From SHZI01 sp963698405 (GTDB lineage: Bacteria; Pseudomonadota; Gammaproteobacteria; Steroidobacterales; GCA-2729495): a stretch of 64,000 nucleotides of DNA. Position 1 is the first letter of the stretch. Each line of letters begins with the position of its first letter. The DNA lies in assembly GCA_963698405.1 (NCBI GenBank), contig CAVOQT010000009.1, positions 1 to 64,000 on the forward strand, given 5' to 3'. This document shows, piece by piece, positions 34,004-43,274 of this stretch. A program made the position numbers and the translations under genes. The notes beneath the pieces are model-generated. The model ran no database searches. It was not told the origin of the DNA and saw only the letters and a list, made by a program, of their open reading frames with translations.

Positions 34004-34354
34004 ATGGACAGTGTGATGATTCGTAATGCCGCCAGCGCCACGGGAACCAGCCCGTCGCGAGCGGACCAGGGTGGCAGGGTTTTGCCGGCACTCGGCAAAG
34101 GCTTGCCTGATACAGCGAAGGCTGAGGCCGCTCCCGAACGCATGGAGGAAGCCCTCAGTCGCATCCAGAGTTATCTGAGTGCCTCCAATCGCGAACTGCA
34201 GATCAGCATGGATAAGGGCAGCGGACGCACCGTAGTCCGCGTGGTTAACCCGGATACGCAGGAAGTGATCCGGCAGATCCCCAATGAAGAAGTGCTCAAA
34301 CTTGCCGCTTCGCTCAGAGCCGCGGGAGGCGGAATCTTCAGCGACCTGGCGTGA
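34004..34354 (+). CDS. flaG: FlaG family protein
   Basis: A 116-residue FlaG-domain protein, commonly encoded beside flagellin and FliD and linked to filament length. A variable N-terminal half is followed by the FlaG core LSRIQSYLSASNRELQISMDKGSGRTVVRVVNPDTQEVIRQIPNEEVL. The ATG at 34004 is preceded by AGGAGAGG. It lies between fliC and fliD. No convincing sigma-28 or sigma-54 site was found in its 82-base upstream gap. Confidence 0.88.
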   Translation: MDSVMIRNAASATGTSPSRADQGGRVLPALGKGLPDTAKAEAAPERMEEALSRIQSYLSASNRELQISMDKGSGRTVVRVVNPDTQEVIRQIPNEEVLKLAASLRAAGGGIFSDLA

Positions 34355-34423
34355 TGGCACATAACTTGCTCTGTGACAGACAGGTATCCATCACCAGAAC
34401 CTGATCCGGGACCGTATGTACGC

Positions 34424-35780
34424 ATGGCAACACTGACCACATCAGGACTTGGCTCCGGCCTCGACATTGCCGGCATCGTCGACAAGCTCGTCGCTGCAGA
34501 ACGCGCCCCTATTGCCAATCGCCTCACTGCCAAAGAGTCGAAAGCCAATGAACTGCTTTCGGCTCTGGGCCAGTTCAAGAGCTCGCTGTCTACCTTCAAG
34601 GATTCACTGACGCCTCTGAAGGAACTCAGCACCTTCCAGGGCCGCAAGATCACCGTCGGTGACAACGAGGTATTTACTGCAACCGCCAGCGAGACCTCGC
34701 GCCCGGGAAGTTACTCGGTCGAAGTCACTGCACTGGCCGCAGCCCACAGGATCAGTTCGGCTGCCCAGCCGGATGCCACCACAGCAGTTGGCACCGGCAT
34801 CATCAGCATCACCGTCAATGGCACAACTGCACAAATCGCCATCGGCACCGGTGCCAGCTCACTGAATGATATCCGCGATGCGATCAACGCAGCACCAGAC
34901 AATCCTGGCGTCCGCGCCACGATCGTCACCGGCACCGGCGGTGCACACCTGGTCGTGAGCGCCACGAAGACCGGCACCGAGAATGCCATCACCATGGCAA
35001 TAAGTGGCGGCGATGGCGGGCTCGCCCCTTTCGTCTACGCCGCCGGCGGACCATCAAACACCATGACGCAGCTCGATGCAGCGGCAGATGCCAGCGTCAC
35101 CATCGACGGCATAACGGTCAGCAGCGCGACCAATACGATTACCAGCGCCATCGAAGGCGTCACGCTGAACCTGGTCAAGACAGACGCGGGCACAAAGCTC
35201 GACGCTGAATATCGAATTTGACACCGACGGCACGAAACGCTCGGTGGGAAACTTCGTCAACAGCTACAACAAGCTGATAGACACGATCACCCAGCTGACC
35301 AAGTACAACAAAGACACCGGCGACGCGGGACCATTACTCGGCGACTCCACTGTACGCGGAATCCGCGACCAGTTGCGCCGTGAGCTCAGCAGCGTGCTCG
35401 GCAATACGGACACGGCATCGCTGGCCAGCATCGGCGTGACTACCCAGATCGATGGCAAGCTGGCCATCGATGCCACCAAACTCGATGCGGCAATTGCTGA
35501 CGATTTTGACTCCATCAGCGGGCTATTCACCGGCACCACCGGACTGGCTACCCGCCTGGACACGATTACCAGCGCAACGCTCTCCAGTGCCAGCGCGATA
35601 GCCACCCGTGAAGGCAACCTGAAGACCACGCTCAAGAGCATCACCACCCAGCGTGCATCGCTGGATAGCCGCCTTGAACAGGTCCGCGCGCGCCTCAGCA
35701 AGCAGTTCAACGCCATGGACAGCCTGCTGGCGCAACTCAAAACCACCAGCAGCTTCCTGTCAGCGCAACTACCCAGCTAG
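34424..35780 (+). pseudogene. fliD: Flagellar filament cap protein FliD, frame disrupted at about 35201
   Basis: The filament cap. ATG 34424 gives MATLTTSGLGSGLDIAGIVDKLVAAERAPIANRL, the FliD N-terminus, and the family pattern runs to VTLNLVKTDAGTKL. There the frame slips and stops at 35221. In the next frame it continues TLNIEFDTDGTKRSVGNFVNSYNKLIDTI and ends with LDSRLEQVRARLSKQFNAMDSLLAQLKTTSSFLSAQLP. Removal of one G near 35201 restores about 451 residues. An in-frame codon at 34373 exists but the ATG at 34424 matches the family start. Followed by its export chaperone gene fliS-type partner fliT two genes on. Confidence 0.88.
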
Positions 35781-35791
35781 GACAACATCCC

Positions 35792-36238
35792 ATGACTTAC
35801 CCATCACCCAATAACCCGCTACACCAGTACCGCGCAGTAGACGCCTATGGCGCAGCAGCCTCTTCTGACCGGATGCAGCTGGTTCTCCGTCTGCTGCAGG
35901 GTGCGCTGGACCGCATCAGCAGCGCACGCGGCCACATGCAGCGCCGTGAAATCGGACTCAAAGGCGAAGCACTCGGTCGCGCAGTGCGCATGATCGATGG
36001 CTTGCGCGCTTGCCTTGATCACAAGAACGGTGGTGATATTGCGACCAATCTCGCCGCCCTCTATGAATACATGACGCGCAGGCTGACCGAGGGCAACCTG
36101 CGCAATGATCCGCGCGCACTCGATGAAGTCGCCGACCTGCTGGAGGAGATTCGCTCCGGCTGGGAGCAGGTCTCGTCATCGCCTGCATTGCGCGTCGTGG
36201 CACCGGTCAATACAGGAGCCAGCCGGAGCATCTCATGA
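35792..36238 (+). CDS. fliS: Flagellar export chaperone FliS
   Basis: A 148-residue helical chaperone for flagellin. It shows the family N-terminus (QYRAVDAYGAAASSDRMQLVLRLLQGALDRI), then GEALGRAVRMIDGLRACLDHKNGGDIATNLAALYEYMTRRL. The C-terminal tail is longer and less conserved. It ends with an ATGA overlap with the next gene, so fliS and fliT are coupled. The C-terminal helix contacts of FliS with FliC are expected in the cytoplasm. Confidence 0.93.
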   Translation: MTYPSPNNPLHQYRAVDAYGAAASSDRMQLVLRLLQGALDRISSARGHMQRREIGLKGEALGRAVRMIDGLRACLDHKNGGDIATNLAALYEYMTRRLTEGNLRNDPRALDEVADLLEEIRSGWEQVSSSPALRVVAPVNTGASRSIS

Positions 36239-36570
36239 ACTGTCTGGACCGGATCATGGAGCTGACCGACGACATCGAGGAGCGCGTACTGGCCGCTGAC
36301 TGGGCCGGCGCAACGGGTCTCGATATCGAGCGTCGGCAGCTGCTGGGTGAATTGTTCGCCCGTCATCCGGATGCGGCACACGACAGCGAAAACAGGGCCA
36401 TTCTCGAACAACTCAAGGCACGCAACGCAGCGACCATGGCGGCAGTAGGCAGCGCCCGGCAGGTACTGACGATTGCCGCCCGACAACTGGATGCGGCACC
36501 CGCCGTGGTACGCGCCTATGAACGCAATGCCCTGAGCACCAGAGTCAGCACAGCGACGGCAGGAGGCTGA
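36235..36570 (+). CDS. fliT: FliT-like flagellar export chaperone
   Basis: A 111-residue helical protein of FliT type. It begins MNCLDRIMELTDDIEERVLAADWAGATGLDIERRQLLGELF, resembling FliT/FlgN-class chaperones, and the size, charge and position after fliS are right. Sequence conservation in this family is low, so the assignment rests partly on gene order. FliT would chaperone FliD and may modulate FlhDC-like or FleQ-dependent control; the latter is not shown here. Confidence 0.75.
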   Translation: MNCLDRIMELTDDIEERVLAADWAGATGLDIERRQLLGELFARHPDAAHDSENRAILEQLKARNAATMAAVGSARQVLTIAARQLDAAPAVVRAYERNALSTRVSTATAGG

Positions 36571-36577
36571 GGCAGCG

Positions 36578-37183
36578 ATGAACCAGGCACAACACGAACC
36601 CGAGTTTGACGGACTGGCACTGCATGATTATCTGCCGCTGGCATGGGAACCGTCTGAACTGATCAACCCGGCCGACCTCGAGCACTACAACCAGGAAACG
36701 GCGCGTGCCCTGCAGGCCATAGCGCTATTCGAAGAAGCGCCGAAGGAAATTTCCACGGATGCACAGCACCAGGATCAGGAACTGCTGCACCTCGAGGTCA
36801 AGGTCGACGTACTGCTGTCACTGGTGTCACGTCTGGTGAATCAGCAGCATGGCCTGCCCAAATCACACAACACGGTACTGCGTGCCGATACACTGGAGTG
36901 GACCGGCCCGGCTGTCGACCAGGCGCGGACCGGCGACACCGGCGTCATCGTGCTGTATCCCAATCCGCTGTTGCCGCTGCCTTTCCGGTTGGCCGGACGG
37001 ATTGCCGGATCGGTCGAGCGCGGTGGTACGCGCTGGCGCCTGACGCGTTTCGAACACATGTCACCAGCAGTGCAGATCGGGATCGAGAAGCTGGTATTTC
37101 GCCGTCATCGGCGTCAGGTGGCCATCGCACGCGGCACCGACGTGTTCAGCAAGACGGGCATTCACCGCGCGCCAAAATTCTGA
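36578..37183 (+). CDS. Atypical PilZ-like protein (tPilZ type)
   Basis: A 201-residue protein. Residues about 55-90 (LLHLEVKVDVLLSLVSRLVNQQ) form a heptad-rich helix of the sort that drives oligomerisation in atypical PilZ proteins such as Xanthomonas XC6012. The C-terminal beta domain (about 100-190) ends LTRFEHMSPAVQIGIEKLVFRRHRRQVA. The canonical PilZ RxxxR and (D/N)xSxxG c-di-GMP motifs are not seen, so binding of c-di-GMP is uncertain. The location between fliT and fleS suggests a role in flagellar function or its control. The family call comes from pattern memory, not a search. Confidence 0.6.
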   Translation: MNQAQHEPEFDGLALHDYLPLAWEPSELINPADLEHYNQETARALQAIALFEEAPKEISTDAQHQDQELLHLEVKVDVLLSLVSRLVNQQHGLPKSHNTVLRADTLEWTGPAVDQARTGDTGVIVLYPNPLLPLPFRLAGRIAGSVERGGTRWRLTRFEHMSPAVQIGIEKLVFRRHRRQVAIARGTDVFSKTGIHRAPKF

Positions 37184-37281
37184 CCGCAGCCCCGATATAG
37201 CCCGCCAATTCCCCGGCACCAGCGGTATAGCGGAACCCCGGAAACCTCTTAATAGATTGTTTTTACTGAATATATAAGCCC

Positions 37282-37297
37282 CGGCACGCTTCTTGCT
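37282..37297 (+). promoter_or_regulatory. Sigma-54 promoter of fleSR
   Basis: CGGCACGCTTCTTGCT keeps the GG/GC core of TGGCACG-N4-TTGC and is 15/16 identical to the flgA site. It lies 39 bases before the fleS ATG. An IHF-like sequence TAATAGATTGTTT (37250-37262; one mismatch to the reverse consensus YAANNNNTTGATW) sits about 20 bases upstream in an AT-rich stretch. Confidence 0.82.
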
Positions 37298-37335
37298 CAT
37301 GGTTTCTACGTGACCATTGGCAGAGAAGTGTGCAT

Positions 37336-38289
37336 ATGACCGACCCCAGCCAGAATGCCCAGCACAGGGACCAGCTCAAGGATGCCCTGCAGAGCTTCAG
37401 CAGCGCATCAGAGCGGCTCGAGACTGCCTATGCGCGCCTCGAAGCCGAAGTCGGCTCGCTCAAGACGGCACTCGCCACCACCACCGACGAACGCGATACA
37501 GCCCTGGCGCGCAGCGCCGAGGCAACGACACAACAGCGCAAGGTCGATGCGGCCCTGTCCCGTCATCAGCGCCTGGCGGCACTCGGCGAGATGGCCGCAA
37601 CTCTCGCGCACCAGATTCGCACCCCCCTGTCAGCTGCCCTGCTCTACACCTCGAATGCCGCCAACCCGGCGATTCCACCACCGCGACGCGACGAGCTGCT
37701 CTATCGTGCGATCGACTGCCTGAACAATCTCGAACATCTGGTCGGTGACATGCTCGGCTTTGCGCGTGGCGCCGTCGCAAGCAACACACCGGTAGAACTC
37801 AAGGATATCGCCGCAGCGACGGAAAACGCAGCCGCCGCACTGCTGCGTCCCGGCCAGCAACTGACCATATCGCCAGCACCCGGGCAGGCCATCGTGTGCG
37901 CCAACCGCGAAGCACTGGTCGGCTCACTGCTGAACCTGATCACCAATGGCCTGCAGGCTTCCGGACCATCTGCAGAGGTAACCGTCAGCTTCAGCGTTAC
38001 CGGCAGCCATGCAGAACTGCGCGTCAGCGACAACGGGCCGGGCGTACCGCCGGGTCTGCGCAACCGGATCTTCGACCCGTTTTTCACCTCCCGCAGCGAC
38101 GGCAATGGCCTGGGACTGGCAGTCGTGCAATCAGTGGCACGCGTACATGGCGGCGACGTCCACGTCGAGAACAACCCGTCACACGGCGCAAGCTTCGTGC
38201 TGCGACTGCCACTGGCAACCACACCCAGCCAACTGCCGGTACGCGATACGCATGACAGGACTGCATCGGCGGAGCATCAGGCAGCATGA
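37336..38289 (+). CDS. fleS: Two-component sensor histidine kinase FleS
   Basis: A 317-residue soluble histidine kinase. An N-terminal coiled-coil (about 10-80) precedes the dimerisation box LAALGEMAATLAHQIRTPLSAAL with phospho-acceptor H92. The catalytic domain has the N-box (NLITNGLQAS), G1 (DNGPGVPPG), F-box-like IFDPFFTS and G2 (GNGLGLAVV). No membrane segment or obvious PAS domain is seen, so it probably senses an assembly state or intracellular signal. The ATG at 37336 is chosen over an in-frame GTG six bases earlier. It overlaps fleR by four bases. Confidence 0.9.
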   Translation: MTDPSQNAQHRDQLKDALQSFSSASERLETAYARLEAEVGSLKTALATTTDERDTALARSAEATTQQRKVDAALSRHQRLAALGEMAATLAHQIRTPLSAALLYTSNAANPAIPPPRRDELLYRAIDCLNNLEHLVGDMLGFARGAVASNTPVELKDIAAATENAAAALLRPGQQLTISPAPGQAIVCANREALVGSLLNLITNGLQASGPSAEVTVSFSVTGSHAELRVSDNGPGVPPGLRNRIFDPFFTSRSDGNGLGLAVVQSVARVHGGDVHVENNPSHGASFVLRLPLATTPSQLPVRDTHDRTASAEHQAA

Positions 38290-39656
38290 GCAAAAGACAC
38301 CCCATCCTTCTGGTGGAGGACGACACCACACTGCGCGAAGCGCTGGCCGAGACCCTGCGCCTCGCCGACTATGAAGTCGTCACTGCAGCCGATGGCGAAA
38401 CCGCACTGGTCGCCCTCACTGCTGATGTCTTTGAGGCCGTAGTCACCGATTACCAGATGAAGCCCATGGACGGCTTCGCACTGCTGTCGGCGATCCGCGA
38501 ACTGCGCCCGTCGCTGCCGGTTCTGATGATCACTGCACATGGCAGCATCGAACACGCCGTGCGCTGCATGCTCGAAGGCGCCACCGACTATCTCGTGAAA
38601 CCCTTTGCCGCCCCGGTACTCATCGAGCGACTGAAGCGTCTGCGCCCGCTGATGACACACTCTGCACACGATCTGGTGGTTGCCGACCCGCTGAGCGTGG
38701 AACTGGTCGGCCTGGCCGAACGGGTCGCCGCATCCGATGCCACGGTTTTGATCAGCGGCGAAAGCGGTACCGGCAAGGAAGTACTGGCCCGCCTGCTGCA
38801 CCAGCTGGCACCGCGCGCCGACCGCCCGTTTGTCGCGATCAACTGTGCAGCCATCCCGGAGAACATGCTGGAAGCGCTGCTGTTCGGACATGAGAAAGGC
38901 GCCTTCACCGGCGCGCACGAGGCGCGACCCGGCAAGTTTGAACAGGCTCAGGGCGGCACACTGCTGCTGGATGAAATCAGCGAGATGGACATCGGCCTGC
39001 AAGCGAAGCTGCTACGGGTACTCCAGGAACGTGAGGTCGAGCGCATCGGTGGCCGCACGACCATCCCGCTCGATGTACGCATCATCGCCACAACCAACCG
39101 TGATCTGCGCCAGCACGTTGCAGACGGCAAGTTCCGCGAAGATCTCTATTACCGGCTGAGCGTTTTCCCGCTCACTGCCCCGGCACTGCGCGAGCGACCC
39201 GGCGACATCATCCCGCTGGCCCAGCACTTTCTGCAGAAGCTCACCGGCGATGAGCGTCTGACACCGATGCTTGCCGAAGATGCCATCGCTGCCCTGAACA
39301 GCCACACGTGGCCGGGCAACGTCCGGGAATTGCAGAACCTGTTGCAGAGGGCGGTAATCCTCAGCAGCGGCAAGCTCATCCACGCACGCGACCTGCGTTT
39401 CGAGGCACCGGTCAGCAAAACCGCACCGCTTGCGATCGCCCCGGCGGGACAGGAAACCATACTGCAGGAGAACATGGCATCGGTCGAAGGTCAGTTGATC
39501 GTCGATGCACTGACCCGCGCTGGCACCCGGCAGAAGGCCGCAGCCAGCCTGGGCATCAGTCCACGCACACTGCGCTACAAGATTGCCCGCCTGCGCAGCA
39601 TCGGCTTCTCGATCCCGCGCTGTCGCGAAACCCTGCACAACAGCCAGACCGCCTGA
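38286..39656 (+). CDS. fleR: Sigma-54-dependent response regulator FleR
   Basis: A 456-residue activator of later flagellar operons. The receiver domain (1-120) has phospho-acceptor D55 and conserved T and K. The AAA+ domain (about 138-375) has Walker A GESGTGKE (K164), the sigma-54 contact loop GAFTGA (205-210), Walker B LLLDEI and an arginine-finger region. A Fis-type helix-turn-helix ends the protein (about 420-445, RQKAAASLGISPRTLRYK). Its partner FleS precedes it. The FleSR pair is expected to drive genes downstream of the rod-hook stage. Confidence 0.93.
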   Translation: MSKRHPILLVEDDTTLREALAETLRLADYEVVTAADGETALVALTADVFEAVVTDYQMKPMDGFALLSAIRELRPSLPVLMITAHGSIEHAVRCMLEGATDYLVKPFAAPVLIERLKRLRPLMTHSAHDLVVADPLSVELVGLAERVAASDATVLISGESGTGKEVLARLLHQLAPRADRPFVAINCAAIPENMLEALLFGHEKGAFTGAHEARPGKFEQAQGGTLLLDEISEMDIGLQAKLLRVLQEREVERIGGRTTIPLDVRIIATTNRDLRQHVADGKFREDLYYRLSVFPLTAPALRERPGDIIPLAQHFLQKLTGDERLTPMLAEDAIAALNSHTWPGNVRELQNLLQRAVILSSGKLIHARDLRFEAPVSKTAPLAIAPAGQETILQENMASVEGQLIVDALTRAGTRQKAAASLGISPRTLRYKIARLRSIGFSIPRCRETLHNSQTA

Positions 39657-39681
39657 ACACAGCAAGCACCGGAGCACTACC

Positions 39682-39999
39682 GTGAGCCAGATGGAAATCA
39701 ACAATGTCTTGAGTCAGATGCGGACCCTCGCCGCATCCATGGACCTGCCAACTGCCACACCCAAGGTGGCCGACAGCAACAGTTTCGGTCAGGTGCTGCA
39801 GCAGTCGATCGACAAGGTCAACGAACAGCAGTCGGTAGCCACCAGCATGATGACCGATTTCCAGAATGGCACTACAGATACCAGTGTCGCGGAGGTGATG
39901 GTAAGCATGCAGAAAGCCAGCCTGTCATTTACGGCCATGACGCAGGTACGCAACAAGCTGATCGAGTCTTATCAGGAAATCATGAACATGCCGATCTGA
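39682..39999 (+). CDS. fliE: Flagellar hook-basal body complex protein FliE
   Basis: A 105-residue FliE, the MS-ring to rod adaptor. It ends VMVSMQKASLSFTAMTQVRNKLIESYQEIMNMPI, diagnostic for FliE. GTG at 39682 is taken as start because GGAG (39671-39674) is 7 bases upstream; the ATG at 39691 would be 16 bases from it. It is the first gene of fliEFGHIJK. No sigma-54 element was found in the 25-base gap after fleR, so it may be cotranscribed with fleSR. Confidence 0.9.
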   Translation: MSQMEINNVLSQMRTLAASMDLPTATPKVADSNSFGQVLQQSIDKVNEQQSVATSMMTDFQNGTTDTSVAEVMVSMQKASLSFTAMTQVRNKLIESYQEIMNMPI

Positions 40000-40029
40000 T
40001 CGGGCATGTGGAATTCTCGGGAGTAATTC

Positions 40030-41661
40030 ATGGCTAATGCAGACAACCAGTTCGTCAACCCCTTCGCTCAGCTGACGCGCATGCCAGGCATGCGGCAGCT
40101 GCTGATCCTGATCGGCCTCGCGGCAAGCATCTCCATCGGGGTGACCGCAGCGTTCTGGATGAGCACTCCGGGCTATACCGTTCTGTTCAGCAACGTCTCC
40201 GACAAGGAGGCCAGCGAAATCGTCAACGCACTCACCAGCGCCGGCATTCCCTATCAGCTGGACAACAATACCGGTGCCGTCACCGTACCGGGCGAGAAGG
40301 TACATGCCGCACGACTCAAGCTCGCCGAACAGGGCTTGCCGAAGAGCTCCGGCTTTGGCCTGGAGATCATGGAAGGCGGCAGCAGTTTCTCGACCAGCCA
40401 GTTCATGGAAAACGCGCGTTACCAGCATGCCCTGGAAACCGAGCTGGCCCGCACGATCAGTAGCCTGCAGCCTGTTCAGTCAGCACGCGTGCATCTTGCG
40501 GTACCCAAGTCGACGGTATTTCTCGGCAAGAAACAGGCACCCGGCGCTTCCGTCCTGCTGCAACTCTATGGCGGCCGCAGCGTGACCGATGCACAGGTTT
40601 CCGCCATCGTGCACCTGGTCGCATCGAGCATCCCGGAACTCGAGGCCAGCAAGGTCACGATCGTCGACCAGTCGGGCCGGCTGCTGAATTCCCCGGAAGA
40701 CTCCTCCGAACTCGGCCTGAGTACGCGGCAACTCGACTACGTACACCGGATCGAGGACAGCTACGTCAAGCGCGTCGAGAACCTGCTGATTCCGATGCTC
40801 GGTGCCGGGCGCGTCCACACCACGGTAACCGCCGATGTGGACTTCACCCAGCGTGAAGAGACCCAGGAACTCTACGACCCCGAGACAGTGGTGCGCAGCG
40901 AACAGGTTGCGGAAGAACGTGCGCGCGGCACCGGCCTGCTGGGCGGTATTCCCGGCGCGCTCAGCAACCAGCCCCCACCGCCGGTACAACCTGCCGTGGC
41001 AACTGCAAACCCGGCGATTCCGGCTGATGCAGCCAATGCACAGGTCGCTGCAAACGCGCCTGCCGGACCGGACAATGAATCCATCCGGCGTACACGAAAC
41101 TTTGAAATGGACCGGACACTCAGCCATACGAAGCAACCATTTGGCGGCATACAGCGTTTGTCGGTCGCCGTACTGCTTGCCGAAAAGACCACCACCGATG
41201 ATGAAGGCAATGTCAGTTCGGAAAAACTGAGTGAGCCAGAACTCGCAGCCATGACCAAACTGGTACGCGATGCGGTCGGCTATGACGAAAAACGCGGCGA
41301 TACCGTGAGCGTGAGCAGCATGGCTTTCCATCAGGCAACCGATGAAGCGGAAGAAGCTGAAGAGCCCGGATTCCTGCAGAACCCTGCAGTGCAGTCCTGG
41401 GGCAAGCAGGGTCTCGCAGCAGCACTGGTGCTCATCGTCGTGCTGGTACTCGTCAAGCCGCTGCTGCGGGCACTGGCCGGCAGCACACCGGGTGTCGCTG
41501 GCGGTCAGGCAGCCCTCGCCGGTCCTGGCGGCAGTTTTTCTTCCGGCGCCCGTACGCCCTTGAGCTACGACGACAAGGTCAGCGTTGCGCGGCAGCTGGC
41601 CGACAAGAATCCCGAACGTGTAGCGCAGATCGTCAGAGCGTGGGTACAGTCAGATGGCTGA
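40030..41661 (+). CDS. fliF: Flagellar M-ring protein FliF
   Basis: A 543-residue MS-ring protein. It has an N-terminal membrane helix (LLILIGLAASISIGVTAAF, about 18-42), a YscJ-like ring-building domain with VLFSNVSDKEASEIVNAL and VPGEKVHAARLKLAEQGLPKSSG, a Pro/Ala-rich periplasmic linker (about 310-345) and a second membrane helix (LAAALVLIVVLVLVKPLLRAL). The C-terminal FliG-binding tail contains SYDDKVSVARQLADKNPERVAQIVRAWV. Intact. It overlaps fliG by eight bases. Confidence 0.96.
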   Translation: MANADNQFVNPFAQLTRMPGMRQLLILIGLAASISIGVTAAFWMSTPGYTVLFSNVSDKEASEIVNALTSAGIPYQLDNNTGAVTVPGEKVHAARLKLAEQGLPKSSGFGLEIMEGGSSFSTSQFMENARYQHALETELARTISSLQPVQSARVHLAVPKSTVFLGKKQAPGASVLLQLYGGRSVTDAQVSAIVHLVASSIPELEASKVTIVDQSGRLLNSPEDSSELGLSTRQLDYVHRIEDSYVKRVENLLIPMLGAGRVHTTVTADVDFTQREETQELYDPETVVRSEQVAEERARGTGLLGGIPGALSNQPPPPVQPAVATANPAIPADAANAQVAANAPAGPDNESIRRTRNFEMDRTLSHTKQPFGGIQRLSVAVLLAEKTTTDDEGNVSSEKLSEPELAAMTKLVRDAVGYDEKRGDTVSVSSMAFHQATDEAEEAEEPGFLQNPAVQSWGKQGLAAALVLIVVLVLVKPLLRALAGSTPGVAGGQAALAGPGGSFSSGARTPLSYDDKVSVARQLADKNPERVAQIVRAWVQSDG

Positions 41662-42658
41662 CAAGCAACAAGACCTTTCCGGCAGCGAGCGCGCTGCAAT
41701 CTTCCTGATGTCGCTCAACGAGAAGGAAGCGGCTGAAATCATGCGCCACATGCCGGTGGGTGAAGTCCAGCGGCTGGGCAAGGCCATGGCCTCACTGCGC
41801 AAGGTGAGCCGGGACCAGGCAGACCATGTGCTCACACACTTCACCGACAATGTCGAAGGTGACGGACAGTTTTCGGCACGCTCGACCGCCTCCATCAAAC
41901 GCCTGCTGACCAGCTCCCTCGGAGAGGAGAAGGCCAGCAAGGTCATCGATCGCATCGTCGAAGAAACACCCAAAGGTCTGGATTCCCTGCAGTTGCTTGA
42001 GGCGAAGGAAATCGCCGAATTCATCAGCCGGGAACACCCGCAGGTAATCGCCGTAGTGCTGGCCGGCATGGATGCAAAGAAATCCGCAGAGGTCCTCAAT
42101 CTGCTGCCGGTGCGGTTATCCACCGACATCGTGGCCCGCATCGCACGCATGGCCGAGATTCCCCAGGACACGATCGAGGAACTCGATGAAATCATGCAGC
42201 AGAAATTCTCCCATACGCCGGTCTCCAAGCTGATGCCGATCGGCGGTGTGCGCAGCGCCGCCGGCATACTCAACGGCGTCGGCAAGGAGGTCGAGAAGCA
42301 GATCATCGATGCCATGAACACGGACAATGCGGCGCTCTGCCAGGAAATCCAGGACAACATGTTCGTGTTCGACAACCTGCTCACGGTCGATGATCGCGGC
42401 ATTCAGGCCCTGGTACGGGAAATCACCTCCGATATCCTGGTTATCGCCCTGAAGGGCGCAGACCAGGCACTGCAGGACAAGATCTTCAACAACATGTCGA
42501 AGCGGGCTGGCGAAATGCTCAAGTCTGATCTTGAGGCCAAGGGTCCGGTGCGACTGGCTGAAGTCGAGGCGGCACAGAAGGAGATCGTCATGGTTGCCAG
42601 ACGTCTGGCTGACGATGGCACGATCTCGCTGGGCACCGGCGGTGACGACTTTGTCTAG
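41654..42658 (+). CDS. fliG: Flagellar motor switch protein FliG
   Basis: A 334-residue rotor protein transmitting stator torque. Armadillo-type middle segments include ISREHPQVIAVVLAGMD and the EHPQ motif; the C-terminal torque helix contains DDRGIQALVREITSDILVIALKGAD with the conserved charged residues, then MSKRAGEMLKSDLEAKGPVRLAEVEAAQKEIV. Length is exact for the family. Overlaps fliF at its start and fliH at its end. Confidence 0.96.
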   Translation: MADKQQDLSGSERAAIFLMSLNEKEAAEIMRHMPVGEVQRLGKAMASLRKVSRDQADHVLTHFTDNVEGDGQFSARSTASIKRLLTSSLGEEKASKVIDRIVEETPKGLDSLQLLEAKEIAEFISREHPQVIAVVLAGMDAKKSAEVLNLLPVRLSTDIVARIARMAEIPQDTIEELDEIMQQKFSHTPVSKLMPIGGVRSAAGILNGVGKEVEKQIIDAMNTDNAALCQEIQDNMFVFDNLLTVDDRGIQALVREITSDILVIALKGADQALQDKIFNNMSKRAGEMLKSDLEAKGPVRLAEVEAAQKEIVMVARRLADDGTISLGTGGDDFV

Positions 42659-43274
42659 ACTGATTCGCAGCACGTCAGCCACACAGCAGTGTGTCGCCTG
42701 GCAGGCGCCGGAGGTGTCAGCCACAGGCGGCAATGCCAGCCTGCGGCGCAACAATGATGGCGACCTGAATGCGCTTCAGCAGCGCGCCTGGCAACAGGGT
42801 CTTGAAGAAGGCCGCGCTGCCGGCATCGAAGCGGGGAACCGCGAACTCGCCACGCGCATCACCGCTGTCGAACGCATTCTGGATACGCTCGCCCGTCCGC
42901 TCGAAGATCTGGATCATCGCGTCGAGGACGAACTGCTGGCACTGGTGCAGGCCATCGTGCGGCAACTGATCCGGCGCGAAGTACATCTTGATTCCGGACA
43001 CATCATCGGTGTGATCCGCGAAGGACTGGCCGCACTGCCACTGGCAGCCGGTGATATCACCGTGCGCTTGCATCCGGATGATGCTGATGTGGTGCGCAGC
43101 TGTCTGACGGAAAACGCCACCGACCGCGCCTGGCGCCTTGAAGCTGATCCGCTGCTGGAACGTGGCGGCTGCCTGATTACCTCGGCGCGCTCGACCATCG
43201 ACGCCCGACTTGAAACCCGCCTGGCGCGCGTCATCGCCGGCCTGTTGGAGGACGAACGTGCCAATGCTGGCTAA
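42642..43274 (+). CDS. fliH: Flagellar assembly protein FliH
   Basis: A 210-residue regulator of the FliI ATPase. The Glu/Arg-rich helix with spaced glycines (AWQQGLEEGRAAGIEAGNREL, Gly every four residues) is a FliH hallmark; the C-terminal domain (LVQAIVRQLIRREVHLD, VRLHPDDADVV) resembles the peripheral stalk of F/V-ATPases. GTG at 42642 is the most plausible start, overlapping the fliG end; a TTG at 42651 is possible. Longer in-frame extension into fliG is antisense to no gene but unlike FliH. Confidence 0.85.
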   Translation: MTTLSRLIRSTSATQQCVAWQAPEVSATGGNASLRRNNDGDLNALQQRAWQQGLEEGRAAGIEAGNRELATRITAVERILDTLARPLEDLDHRVEDELLALVQAIVRQLIRREVHLDSGHIIGVIREGLAALPLAAGDITVRLHPDDADVVRSCLTENATDRAWRLEADPLLERGGCLITSARSTIDARLETRLARVIAGLLEDERANAG

